NCBI RefSeq assembly: GCF_900156875.1
Contig: NZ_LT707409.1
Coordinates: forward strand, 2,703,057-2,767,056
Source: Robertmurraya dakarensis
Lineage (GTDB): Bacteria > Bacillota > Bacilli > Bacillales > Cytobacillaceae
Length of the DNA stretch: 64,000 nt
Direction of reading: 5' to 3'
The notes beneath the pieces are model-generated. The model was not told the origin of the DNA. It made no database searches and saw only the letters and a list, made by a program, of their open reading frames with translations. Each line of letters begins with the position of its first letter. Positions within the stretch are counted from its first letter, which is position 1. This document shows, piece by piece, positions 8,606 through 17,195 of the stretch. A program made the position numbers and the translations under genes.

Positions 8606-9622
8606 TTAAACCTCTACTCCCTTAATAAATCTAATTATCCTTGAAAAATCGCTTGCAAATTGTCTAGTCTCGAACTGTATTAATCTTAAATAAACATCCT
8701 CCAGATAAAAAAGTTCTTTATTATTTATAGAATGAGTGTAAAAATAATCACTCAGGAGATTATTAATATCTGACTCCTTGAAGTACCTATTAATTCTTTC
8801 CAGAATATAATCATAAAATTCTTCTCCAAGAAAAGGGAATCTCGCTTTAAACTTAAGAAAATCATAAAAGGGAGTTCTAAATTCACAAAACTCCCAATCT
8901 ATCAGTACTATTTCATTATTTACCTCTAGTAAATTGTCCTGTTTTATATCTCCATGACTAAAAGTTAGGATAATTTTATTTCGCGAATAACTTTTTATAA
9001 ACTTTTCATACTCTATTTTAATGAAACTTTTTACTGTTTCTATTTGTTCTTCAGATAATTTCCCCGAATTTCTGTTTAGAATACCGAGAGATTTACTTAG
9101 TAAAAATTTGGCATAAACATGGGACTCAACTTCCTTAATAGCTGATTTATATAATAAATTTATAAACATATCACTTATTTTATCTCTAAGATGGTTATTA
9201 ATAGAAGCGTTTATAAGGTTAGGATGGTGCCCGTTATAGAACCTTCCTTTTATTATCCTATTTTCAATATCTACATCGTAGATTTTTTCATACATTAAAC
9301 TACTTTTATTAAATCTCAAACTCCTTAATATATAACTTTCGTTATGTTCATCATAAATCGTATAAATAACCCTATCTTTTAACCTTATTATTTTATAGTT
9401 ATTGTTTCCTACACTTAGGGCAATATCCCCATCTATGATTAATGATTTCTTTTTGAACTTATTTTTTTTATATTGAAGAGCATAATTCAATATTACCTTA
9501 ATCCTCTTAATTGGATTTCTAGGCATTAATGGTTTACAATTAAACAAAATTAACGGCCACAAAATTATAGGGAACTTCTTATTTATACTTATAAAATTAT
9601 TAATAGATGAGTATTGGTACAA
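8606..9622 (-). CDS. Aminoglycoside/choline phosphotransferase-like kinase
   Basis: Protein with the APH/choline-kinase fold. The catalytic loop is FSHGDIKQDNLL and the metal-binding Asp is in VLIDWEFCEF, so the kinase core looks active. In a polysaccharide locus such enzymes usually phosphorylate a sugar, choline or ethanolamine building block; the true substrate is unknown. I chose TTG at 9622 because GAGGTGATTCACGG stands before it; an in-frame GTG at 9661 has no ribosome-binding site. The gene is strikingly AT-rich, with long TTA/ATA runs and more Asn, Ile and Lys than the eps genes on either side, which suggests separate acquisition. Confidence 0.75.
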   Translation of the reverse strand: MYQYSSINNFISINKKFPIILWPLILFNCKPLMPRNPIKRIKVILNYALQYKKNKFKKKSLIIDGDIALSVGNNNYKIIRLKDRVIYTIYDEHNESYILRSLRFNKSSLMYEKIYDVDIENRIIKGRFYNGHHPNLINASINNHLRDKISDMFINLLYKSAIKEVESHVYAKFLLSKSLGILNRNSGKLSEEQIETVKSFIKIEYEKFIKSYSRNKIILTFSHGDIKQDNLLEVNNEIVLIDWEFCEFRTPFYDFLKFKARFPFLGEEFYDYILERINRYFKESDINNLLSDYFYTHSINNKELFYLEDVYLRLIQFETRQFASDFSRIIRFIKGVEV

Positions 9623-9668
9623 CCGTGAATCACCTCGCTTAATTGGTCTCAAACTAATCACTGAATTA

Positions 9669-11459
9669 TTACATAACAGACTGTTCCAAATTTTTTTTAC
9701 TTTTTGACATTAACCTTCCATTGTTTATTTTAAAAACAACGTCACAATTTTGTATGGTGCTTAAGCGATGAGCTATTATAATTAATGTCTTCTCTCCCTT
9801 CAATCCGTTAATTGCCTTCATAATCTCTTGTTCTGTTCCATTATCAAGTGCAGATGTTGCTTCATCCATAAATAATATCTCTGGGTTATGGTAGAGAGCC
9901 CTGGCAATTCCAATACGTTGTCTTTGGCCTCCAGAAATTCTTACTCCTCGTTCTCCAACAGTTGTTTCTAATTTATCAGGCAAAGATTCAACATATTCCT
10001 TTAGCTGTGCCTGTTCTAGTGCTTTCCAAACTACAGCATCATCAATCTCTTTTTTGTTTATACCGAATGCAACATTCCCTCGAATAGTATCATCTGACAA
10101 ATATATTGTTTGAGGAATATAACCAATTTTTTTTTGCCAAAGTGGTATTTGCTCGAATAAGTCTTTTCCATCTACAGTAACGGATCCCTCTTCTGGACGA
10201 AAGAGCCCAAGAATTATATCAACAATAGTTGTTTTTCCTGCACCAGATTCTCCGATAAAAGCCACTGATTGACCAATTGGAATTGTCAGCGAAATATCCT
10301 TAACTACTAAATTTTTCTGATTAGGATAACGGAATGAGACATTCTTTAATCGTATTTCTTCTTTAAACATTCTTTTTGGTAGATTGCTTTCTTCTTGTTT
10401 AAAAGTAGAATTCAGATTCGGTTCACTGTTTTCGCAAAGCTCATTATCCATAAATAAATCTTCGTAGACAGCGGACAATGCGGGTTGATTATAGCGTATA
10501 CTATTAATTAATCCTATTACCCGACTTATAGACGGCATAAGTCTAAAAGCAGCCATTGCAAATAATGCCATAGTCGATACAAGATTAGAAGTATTTACAT
10601 TTTGAAAAATAATGATTAGCATCGTTATTAATACTATTGATACTACTATGGTCTCTATAAAAAGTCTTGGTGCTAAATCTAACATCCGCATATATATACC
10701 ATTCTTAGCGAGTAATACATTGGGTTTAGTATATGCATCAACAAAGAAATCTTCTTTTCCGGACACCTTAACTTCTTTACTTGCGCCCAATCCTTGATTT
10801 ACCCATTTTATCAAATCACTATTAAATTCTGTCTGTTCAGCTCCTAATTCCTTAACTCTTTTCCTGAATATTCTTAAAAATAAAAATAAACTTCCACCTA
10901 ATACGCTGGCCACTATAAGTGTTAAGAACGGTTCCGTTACTATCAGTAATAATACGATAAAGATGATAATAAGTATTTCTGTGAGTAAGTGAAATCCTGC
11001 CATAATAATCCCATTAAATACCTTAGGTACTTCTCTACTTACATTTCGAAGTAATGTAGCAGTATTTCTCTGTAAATGAAAAGAATATGGTTTTGTTAAG
11101 TATTTTTTGAATAATCTTTGGGATAGCTTGACTTGTTGATTGTATATTACCCTTCCCTGTGCATATTGAAAAAATAATATATATAAATTCTTTAATATAA
11201 AAACCGCTAATAATATAACAACTGAAAATGTCACAAATCCCTTATGGGAATTAAAATTCAGCAAATTATAAATATACTGCAAACTAGTTTGATTTTCAAT
11301 TATTGTTGGGTCGGTAACAATTCCCACAAAGGGTACAATTAAACCTATTCCAACTGTTTCAAATAGCGCTGCGAAAATCATTAGAAAAAATAGTAATAAT
11401 AATTTATACTTTTCTCTTTTGCTAAAAAGCATAATTATCTTATTTGTTGTATCCTTCAC
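9669..11459 (-). CDS. ABC exporter/flippase (fused permease and ATPase), polysaccharide-linked
   Basis: 596-residue half-transporter: about six membrane segments in residues 15-330, then an ATPase domain with Walker A GESGAGKTT, signature ISGGQRQR, Walker B ILFMDEATSALD and switch IIIAHR. It resembles PglK/MsbA-type lipid-linked oligosaccharide flippases. No MATE-like Wzx/EpsK flippase gene was found in the window, so this is the best candidate for moving the undecaprenyl-linked repeat across the membrane (inference). Start is GTG with AAAGGATGATATAG upstream. It lies in the AT-rich cassette between the SinR-type gene and the PHP phosphatase. Confidence 0.85.
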   Translation of the reverse strand: MKDTTNKIIMLFSKREKYKLLLLFFLMIFAALFETVGIGLIVPFVGIVTDPTIIENQTSLQYIYNLLNFNSHKGFVTFSVVILLAVFILKNLYILFFQYAQGRVIYNQQVKLSQRLFKKYLTKPYSFHLQRNTATLLRNVSREVPKVFNGIIMAGFHLLTEILIIIFIVLLLIVTEPFLTLIVASVLGGSLFLFLRIFRKRVKELGAEQTEFNSDLIKWVNQGLGASKEVKVSGKEDFFVDAYTKPNVLLAKNGIYMRMLDLAPRLFIETIVVSIVLITMLIIIFQNVNTSNLVSTMALFAMAAFRLMPSISRVIGLINSIRYNQPALSAVYEDLFMDNELCENSEPNLNSTFKQEESNLPKRMFKEEIRLKNVSFRYPNQKNLVVKDISLTIPIGQSVAFIGESGAGKTTIVDIILGLFRPEEGSVTVDGKDLFEQIPLWQKKIGYIPQTIYLSDDTIRGNVAFGINKKEIDDAVVWKALEQAQLKEYVESLPDKLETTVGERGVRISGGQRQRIGIARALYHNPEILFMDEATSALDNGTEQEIMKAINGLKGEKTLIIIAHRLSTIQNCDVVFKINNGRLMSKSKKNLEQSVM

Positions 11460-11573
11460 CTATATCATCCTTTTATAATTTTATATTCTCCTCCAAATGA
11501 GGGTAGGTGAGAAAAAGCTTCTATATAACTTAGTAAATAAAAAAAGTAAGTTTACAATTAAATCTATCAATCC

Positions 11574-12737
11574 CTATATCATTTTGAGTAGTTGGTGAAT
11601 TTCAGAAATATTATCTACATCCATGGACCTGAGATTTGTTTCAAACTGTTTTAATACATACTCATTTTTTAACAATTGTTCTATTTTGTTGTATAAGCTT
11701 ATTTCATCACATTTGACAATACTTCCCGTTCTTCCATCTATTATTTGTTCCATCGCTCCTGGAAAGTTAGTTGTAACGATTGGTTTAAATAGTGCTCTTG
11801 CCTCTGCTAAAGTAATACAATACCCTTCATGGCGAGAAGTTTGTACGTACAGATCACAATCTCTCATGTAAGGATAAGGATTATTCTTTGTACCAAGTAG
11901 AATTAATTTATCTTGTAAACCATTTTCAATTATTTTATTTTCTATTTCCTTTCTGGATTTACCATCACCTATACAATACCAACGGACATTATAGCCTTCT
12001 GAAACTAATCTACGAAGTATATTCGGAATAAGATCCTGACCTTTTTCAGGGGTTAATCTTCCTACGGTTAATATCCTTATACCATTAAAGCTATCTTCGA
12101 AGCCTATATTCTCCTCGGACATGCATTTAAGTTTCTCTTTATCTAAGATGTTGTAGAATACTGATGTAGTTTCTTTGAATTCAGGGAATAACTCATTAAA
12201 TTTTAACATTGAATAATATGAAACACAGAATATCTTGTCATATTTATGATAAAATCTTCTATACTTCCCTAGAGAATTTTTATATTTGGAGACATCACTA
12301 TGTATCCATGCAACTTTTTTATTTGCAATAATCTGATCGGCAACATAAACTACTGGAAAAGATGCAGGAACGTGGTAAGCAATTGCTAAATCATATCTAT
12401 TTTCATCAAATGATATGGTCTTAGAAAGATACATTTCCTGCTTGAATACAGAATTAGCTCTTTTTGCTAAAGATGTATAAAGCCCAACCTTAAAAGCATC
12501 TATGAATTTTCTCCTCTTTATTAAATTCCATATTTTTTTTCCTGTAGTTTTTTCATTTCCATACATGCATTTTACTTTTACATGACTAGGGATTTTATCT
12601 AAAAGCTCTCCACCAGATCCCATCACTAAAATTGTTACATTATATTGATCTTTTGGAATTTTCTCCAGCATGGAAATTAATGCTCGTTCTATACCACCCA
12701 TGATCATTCTTCGAGTAACTATAATGATACTTTTCAT
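11574..12737 (-). CDS. Glycosyltransferase family 4
   Basis: 387-residue GT-B glycosyltransferase. N-terminal VTRRMIMGGIERALISMLEKIP (acceptor domain) and C-terminal RILTVGRLTPEKGQDL and SRHEGYCITLAEARAL (nucleotide-sugar domain, with the EX7E-type acidic pair) are visible. It is a close paralogue of the next two upstream genes, sharing the WIHSDVS, FDKIF.V and NPYPYM blocks. Presumably it adds one sugar to the growing repeat unit at the cytoplasmic membrane face. AAGGGTAGAGATTT precedes the ATG. Sugar donor unknown. Confidence 0.88.
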   Translation of the reverse strand: MKSIIIVTRRMIMGGIERALISMLEKIPKDQYNVTILVMGSGGELLDKIPSHVKVKCMYGNEKTTGKKIWNLIKRRKFIDAFKVGLYTSLAKRANSVFKQEMYLSKTISFDENRYDLAIAYHVPASFPVVYVADQIIANKKVAWIHSDVSKYKNSLGKYRRFYHKYDKIFCVSYYSMLKFNELFPEFKETTSVFYNILDKEKLKCMSEENIGFEDSFNGIRILTVGRLTPEKGQDLIPNILRRLVSEGYNVRWYCIGDGKSRKEIENKIIENGLQDKLILLGTKNNPYPYMRDCDLYVQTSRHEGYCITLAEARALFKPIVTTNFPGAMEQIIDGRTGSIVKCDEISLYNKIEQLLKNEYVLKQFETNLRSMDVDNISEIHQLLKMI

Positions 12738-12773
12738 AAATCTCTACCCTTCTAATAAAAATACCTATTTAAT

Positions 12774-13964
12774 TTAAAGCAGAAACGTTATTTTTTGAAT
12801 ATCTTTTGATAAACTACTTATATTTTTATTAGCTAAATTGTAGGAGAGGTTTTCTCGTAGAGTCTTATCTCTTAGTAATCTATTTATCCCATGATATATT
12901 TCTCCGACGTCTATAGGTACAATGATACCTGTTTCACCATTTTTTATTTGTTCTTTTGCCCCTGTAAAATCTGTAGCAATGATAGGCCTGTTCAGACACC
13001 TTACCTCAGCAAGTGTTATACAATATCCTTCATGCCGAGAAGGTTGTACATAGATATCGCATTGTTTCATGAATGGATATGGGTTTTCTTTTGCTCCAAG
13101 AAGGAAAAAATCATCTTCTAAGTTATGTTCTTTAATTAATCTTTCATATTCTTTTCTCTCTCTACCTTCACCTATACAGTACCATCGAACATTGTAGCCA
13201 TCTTCTTTCAACTTAGCTAACACTTTGATTGTTAAATCCTGCCCCTTTTCCTTACTTAGCCTTCCTACAGTAAGGATTCTATATCCACAGAAGTCATCCT
13301 GGAATCCGCAGCCTTCTTCTGCAAGCCTTAAAACCTGTTCTTGAGACAAAAAATTTAAAAACTTCTCAGTTTTGTATTTTAAACTCGGTATAAGTTCAAT
13401 AAGTTTTTGTTTACCTTCATTTGATACCACAAAAATCTTGTCAAACTGCCTATAAATTCTTTCTGCAAATTTCTTATTAAAACCAATTTTTGTAATATCA
13501 AAATGTATCCATTGTATCTTCTTTTTTGCCTTTATCTTATGAATAACAAAATAGCTTATAAGGTCCATGGGTCCTGCATAAGCTACTGCTGCATCATATT
13601 CTTCTTCTAGAACAGGGTAATTTCTTAAAATATACTTATAAAATAGACTTCTTTCTTTCTTCATCTTCGTTATAAGATGTACTGTTATTAAGCTAGTAGT
13701 ATCAATGATTCTTCCTTTTTTTAAAAATTCTATTGCTGATACTTGAGGAGGATTATTAATAGTTTCTTTTATTCTGTCATACCCTTTTAAATATTTAACT
13801 TTAACTCCTTGAGGGATCGAATTTAGAAGTCCTCCGTATTCCTCTAGCATTAGCAGTGTAATATCATACTTTTCTTTCGGCATCTCAGATATCATATTGA
13901 GTAATGCTTTTTCTGTACCGCCTATATTCATATTAATAAGCATAAAAAGTATTTTTTTCTTCAT
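12774..13964 (-). CDS. Glycosyltransferase family 4
   Basis: 396-residue GT-B enzyme, paralogue of its neighbours. N-terminal LINMNIGGTEKALLNMISEMP, central KKIQWIHFDITKIG, and C-terminal RILTVGRLSKEKGQDL, NPYPFMKQCDIYVQPSRHEGYCITLAE are present and intact. It has a weak ribosome-binding region before the ATG, so translation may be coupled to the gene before it. Donor and acceptor are unknown. Confidence 0.88.
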   Translation of the reverse strand: MKKKILFMLINMNIGGTEKALLNMISEMPKEKYDITLLMLEEYGGLLNSIPQGVKVKYLKGYDRIKETINNPPQVSAIEFLKKGRIIDTTSLITVHLITKMKKERSLFYKYILRNYPVLEEEYDAAVAYAGPMDLISYFVIHKIKAKKKIQWIHFDITKIGFNKKFAERIYRQFDKIFVVSNEGKQKLIELIPSLKYKTEKFLNFLSQEQVLRLAEEGCGFQDDFCGYRILTVGRLSKEKGQDLTIKVLAKLKEDGYNVRWYCIGEGRERKEYERLIKEHNLEDDFFLLGAKENPYPFMKQCDIYVQPSRHEGYCITLAEVRCLNRPIIATDFTGAKEQIKNGETGIIVPIDVGEIYHGINRLLRDKTLRENLSYNLANKNISSLSKDIQKITFLL

Positions 13965-13994
13965 TTAAGAATCACTCACAGAACTTAGATTTTC

Positions 13995-15185
13995 TTAACA
14001 TATTAATCGATAAAATTTTTCTATTTCTTCCGTGTTTCCTTTTTTCTCATTTTGCAAGTAATTAATTATACTTTTCCTTAGTTCATGATCATTGATAATC
14101 CTAAGTATCGCTTCGCAAACTGCAACTGCATTTCTTTCGACAACTAGACCGTTTTTTTCATGTAACATTTGGTTGTAAACTGCATCAAATTCTGTTGTTA
14201 CTACTGGGACATTAAGCATTCTTGCCTCAGCAATCGCAAGACCAAATCCTTCAAACCTTGAAGTTTGCACATACAAGTCAGAGTTTTTTATATACGGATA
14301 AGGATTTGCTTTGACTCCTAATAAAATAAAGTAGTCAGTTAAATCATTTTTACAAATATACTTTTCTATTTCCTCTCGCAAAGGCCCTTTACCCAAAACA
14401 TACCATTTGAATTTAATGCCTTTATCCTTTAATTTTTTGCATGCCTCCAAAGCAACATCGTACCCCTTCTGATGAGCAAGCCTTCCGATAGTAAGAATTT
14501 TGATTCCATCAAATTCATCTTCTTGATTTTCTCCTAGCTCTGCCATATTGGTTATAAATTCAGGGTTATTAATATCGTAAATCACATCGACATAATTACT
14601 ATATTGTGGAAAAGTTTCAAGGAATACCTCTTTAGTAGAATCTGATACTGCCACAATTTTATTAAATTTATCGTAAAAATGTTTCTGAAAATCTTTGTCC
14701 TTTTGTTCTAGTCGATAACTAACATTTACCCATGCAAACTTCTTCTTCGCTTTTACTTTTTCTGCTATATAGAAAGTCGGAACTCCCTGGGCATAACTTA
14801 TCGCTATATCATAAGTAGTAGAATTCTCTTCAATAACAGGTGATATTTCTTCCCAAAACATCCTAGCTTTTTGAGCATTGCTACACTTATTTTTACGTAT
14901 ACGGATAGAATACCGAGTCCTAGCCGCTAACATTTTGAAATCAAATTTCTTTAACGAATACTTAGCGGATTCTATCAAAGCCATTTGACTAAAAAGTGTA
15001 TATTTTAATGGTTTTAAAATATTTACTTCTGGAGGAACAAGCTCCTCGAGTACTTTTCCATGGGCAAATAACATAAGATCAACATTATATTTTTTATAAT
15101 CTAAAAGATTAAGTAATGTGACTAAGCTTTTTTCCGCGCCTGCACAATCTAGAGAGTCAATAACAAATAATATTTTTTGTTTCAA
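13995..15185 (-). CDS. Glycosyltransferase family 4
   Basis: GT-B glycosyltransferase of about 396 residues. FVIDSLDCAGAEKSLVTLLN at the N-terminus; IKILTIGRLAHQKGYDVALEACK and NPYPYIKNSDLYVQTSRFEGFGLAIAEARML at the C-terminus. I prefer TTG at 15185 as start because CGAGGTGATTTGTAA lies before it; an in-frame GTG at 15197 overlaps that site. It is the first of three tandem paralogues and follows the SinR-type regulator by about 35-45 bases, so repressor and transferases may be on one transcript. Confidence 0.86.
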   Translation of the reverse strand: MKQKILFVIDSLDCAGAEKSLVTLLNLLDYKKYNVDLMLFAHGKVLEELVPPEVNILKPLKYTLFSQMALIESAKYSLKKFDFKMLAARTRYSIRIRKNKCSNAQKARMFWEEISPVIEENSTTYDIAISYAQGVPTFYIAEKVKAKKKFAWVNVSYRLEQKDKDFQKHFYDKFNKIVAVSDSTKEVFLETFPQYSNYVDVIYDINNPEFITNMAELGENQEDEFDGIKILTIGRLAHQKGYDVALEACKKLKDKGIKFKWYVLGKGPLREEIEKYICKNDLTDYFILLGVKANPYPYIKNSDLYVQTSRFEGFGLAIAEARMLNVPVVTTEFDAVYNQMLHEKNGLVVERNAVAVCEAILRIINDHELRKSIINYLQNEKKGNTEEIEKFYRLIC

Positions 15186-15231
15186 ATTACAAATCACCTC
15201 GTTTTCCGTAACTAATCGATATTAACCCTTC

Positions 15232-15576
15232 TTATCCCTTATTCTCCTGTTGCCACTTAATAAATTCGAGAAGAATCTTATAATCTTGAACTGTTTTTTT
15301 ATCCACACCTCTTTCTTTTAATTCGTTTATTAGTTTTAGCCATTCTTTATCAATTGATGGAGTTGGTTCTGTTATATCTGCATTTGGATTAAGCAGAAGC
15401 TGTAGATCAACCTGCAGAACTCCGGAGATTTTCTCAAGTACTTGAATGGATGGGTTCTTATTCAAGCTGCGTTCGATATTGCTTAAGTACGACTTCGAGA
15501 TTGCTGCCCTTTCAGCTAGTTCGGATAGTGTTAGACCTCTTTGTTTTCGAATTCGATAAATGTTTTTACCAATCAT
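15232..15576 (-). CDS. sinR: SinR/SlrR-type biofilm repressor
   Basis: 114-residue DNA-binding protein with an N-terminal XRE helix-turn-helix (IGKNIYRIRKQRGLTLSEL, ISKSYLSNIERSLNKNPSIQ) and a C-terminal Sin dimerisation domain (DKEWLKLINELKERGVDKK, then LLEFIKWQQ). Both domains and the length match B. subtilis SinR (111 residues). The helix block KSYLSxIER-L-NPSIQ-LEK is nearly the SinR one. SinR represses eps and other matrix genes and is inactivated by SinI. Here the gene sits within the eps region, as slrR does beside eps in B. subtilis, so SlrR is the alternative name. RBS AGAGGTATAAAA. An inverted repeat TTCGCAA..TTGCGAA lies 29-60 bases upstream. Confidence 0.88.
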   Translation of the reverse strand: MIGKNIYRIRKQRGLTLSELAERAAISKSYLSNIERSLNKNPSIQVLEKISGVLQVDLQLLLNPNADITEPTPSIDKEWLKLINELKERGVDKKTVQDYKILLEFIKWQQENKG

Positions 15577-15604
15577 TTTTATACCTCTTTATTTTCTAAT
15601 TAAC

Positions 15605-15636
15605 TTCGCAATTATCAAACCACCTCTTGTTGCGAA
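15605..15636. promoter_or_regulatory. Inverted repeat before the SinR-type gene
   Basis: TTCGCAA (15605-15611) and TTGCGAA (15630-15636) are perfect inverted copies with 18 bases between them, just upstream of the repressor's ribosome-binding site. They differ from the GTTCTTT-type sites, so another regulator or a leader hairpin is possible. Confidence 0.5.
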
Positions 15637-15693
15637 ATTTACTCATAAAAAAACCCATTTAAAGGTTTACTTTTTAAAAAGGAATTATATCCA

Positions 15694-15736
15694 TTGACAC
15701 AAGTATCAAGTTTCTCATCATAACATGTTGATGAGA
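15694..15736 (+). promoter_or_regulatory. Candidate promoter with an operator-like dyad for the divergent small gene
   Basis: TTGACA at 15694-15699 is a perfect -35 element; the -10 is unclear (CATAAC at 19-base spacing is the best fit). TCTCATCA (15713-15720) and TGATGAGA (15729-15736) are perfect 8-base inverted copies eight bases apart, overlying the putative -10. This is the place expected for a repressor site controlling the downstream 53-codon gene. Confidence 0.45.
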
Positions 15737-15810
15737 GGTTTATGTATAAGCAAAAGTCGTCTTGTCGAAGTCTATTGCATCATAAATGTCTTTAATCTGG
15801 AGGAAAAGCC

Positions 15811-15972
15811 ATGTTTTCAATTTTATCTAATCCATTTCAGACACTTAAAAAACGTTATCATCGAATCATGCACATGTACTATTACCATCTTTATAAAGAT
15901 TGCTATGATCCTACATTTAAAGATAAGTTCTACATGAAGTGCATATATCATGAAAAGAAAATCATTTCATAA
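15811..15972 (+). CDS. Small basic His/Tyr-rich protein, unassigned
   Basis: 53-codon frame starting at an ATG with a strong GGAGG nine bases upstream. It encodes a protein with MFSILSNPFQTLKKRYHRI at the N-terminus, then MHMYYYHLYKDCYDPTFKDK and a KCIYHEKK end. It is rich in Tyr, His and Lys with two Cys, and has no signal peptide. It reads opposite to the whole eps region, from a promoter-like TTGACA with an 8-base dyad. I do not recognise it. A regulator partner of the neighbouring SinR-type gene is possible only by position; it has no SinI-like motif. Confidence 0.6.
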   Translation: MFSILSNPFQTLKKRYHRIMHMYYYHLYKDCYDPTFKDKFYMKCIYHEKKIIS

Positions 15973-16008
15973 ATTATAAACCTGTGCATCAATCAGATTG
16001 ACTTACCT

Positions 16009-17163
16009 CTACACCTCTACTTTTAAGCTATTTCTTATACTATTTATTACTCTTGAAAGATCCTCTTCATTCATATTTGATCCAGATGGAAGACAAATAC
16101 CAGTCTGAAACAACTGTTCTGAAACATTCTCACTTTCGCTGTGAGCATAAAAATCAGCATCTGCAAAGAGAGGCTGCATATGAAGCGGCTTCCAGACAGG
16201 CCGGGCTTCAATATTTTCTTCTGAAAGAATTTCTATTAATTCTTGTACAGAGATCCCTGTTCGCTCTTTATCAATGGTACAGGCTGTGAGCCAACGATTT
16301 GAGTAAGTGTTTTCCAGCTCAGGCATAAAAGTGATCCCTGAAATCGATACTAACTCGTGATAATACCTATCAAAGACAGCCCTTCTAGCTTCCACGCGGT
16401 TTTCCAATACCTCTAATTGTGCCCTTCCCACTCCCGCTAAAATATTGCTCATTCGATAATTGTAACCAACATTGCTATGCTGATAATGGGGAGCTGGATC
16501 TTGAGCCTGAGTTGCCAAAAAGCGCGCTTTTGCTAATGCTTCAACATCATCAGAAACGAGCATTCCTCCGCCTGATGTTGTAATGATCTTATTGCCGTTA
16601 AATGAATAAATTCCAAATCTGCCGAACGTCCCGCTTGCTTTCCCTTTATAAAAAGATCCCAATGACTCAGCAGCATCCTCAATTACAGGCACTCCATATC
16701 TATTGCATAATGTTAAGATTTCATCCATTTTAGCGCTTTGACCATATAGGTTAACGACGATAACAGCTTTTGGTATATTTCCTGAATGAACAGCATCAGT
16801 TAATGCACGTTCTAGCGCTTGAGGTGACATATTCCATGTTTCAGGTTCTGAGTCAATGAACACGGGCTTTGCTCCTAAATAGGCAATAGGATTGGCACTG
16901 GCAATAAAGGTAAGACTTGAACAAAAAACCGTGTCGTCTTTTTTCACATCTAACAATCTTAAAGCTAAATGAATAGCTGCAGTCCCTGAACTGACAGCTG
17001 CAGCTCCCTTCATGCCAACATATGATGCCAATTCCTCTTCAAAGGCATCGACATTTGGTCCAAGAGGGGCAATCCAATTCGTTTCAAAAGCATCTTGAAT
17101 ATACTTTTGTTCATTACCACTCATATGTGGTGAAGATAAATAAATTCTTTTATTATTCTTCAT
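16009..17163 (-). CDS. epsN: EpsN-like PLP-dependent sugar aminotransferase (DegT/DnrJ/EryC1/StrS)
   Basis: Aminotransferase that makes an amino sugar from a keto-sugar nucleotide, very probably the product of the EpsC-type dehydratase encoded upstream. Nearly the whole chain matches what I know of B. subtilis EpsN: IYLSSPHMSG, NWIAPLGPNVDAFEEELA, FIDSEPETWNMSPQALERAL, VNLYGQSAKMDEI, VIEDAAESLGSFYKGK, and SFNGNKIITTSGGGM with the PLP-binding Lys. ATG at 17163 is preferred over the upstream start at 17172 because AAAGG is correctly spaced and B. subtilis EpsN starts at the same place. Expected product: a 4-amino-dideoxy sugar. Confidence 0.94.
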   Translation of the reverse strand: MKNNKRIYLSSPHMSGNEQKYIQDAFETNWIAPLGPNVDAFEEELASYVGMKGAAAVSSGTAAIHLALRLLDVKKDDTVFCSSLTFIASANPIAYLGAKPVFIDSEPETWNMSPQALERALTDAVHSGNIPKAVIVVNLYGQSAKMDEILTLCNRYGVPVIEDAAESLGSFYKGKASGTFGRFGIYSFNGNKIITTSGGGMLVSDDVEALAKARFLATQAQDPAPHYQHSNVGYNYRMSNILAGVGRAQLEVLENRVEARRAVFDRYYHELVSISGITFMPELENTYSNRWLTACTIDKERTGISVQELIEILSEENIEARPVWKPLHMQPLFADADFYAHSESENVSEQLFQTGICLPSGSNMNEEDLSRVINSIRNSLKVEV

Positions 17164-17195
17164 AAAACACACCCTTTGCCTATAGAAATAGCTCT

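Noticed and set aside
11574-15185. Three tandem transferase genes as pieces of a duplicated pseudogene
   Set aside because: All three are full length with intact donor and acceptor motifs and clearly differ from each other; they are functional paralogues.
15725-15937. 70-codon plus-strand frame beside the SinR-type gene
   Set aside because: No ribosome-binding site at its start; the overlapping 53-codon frame at 15811 has a strong one.
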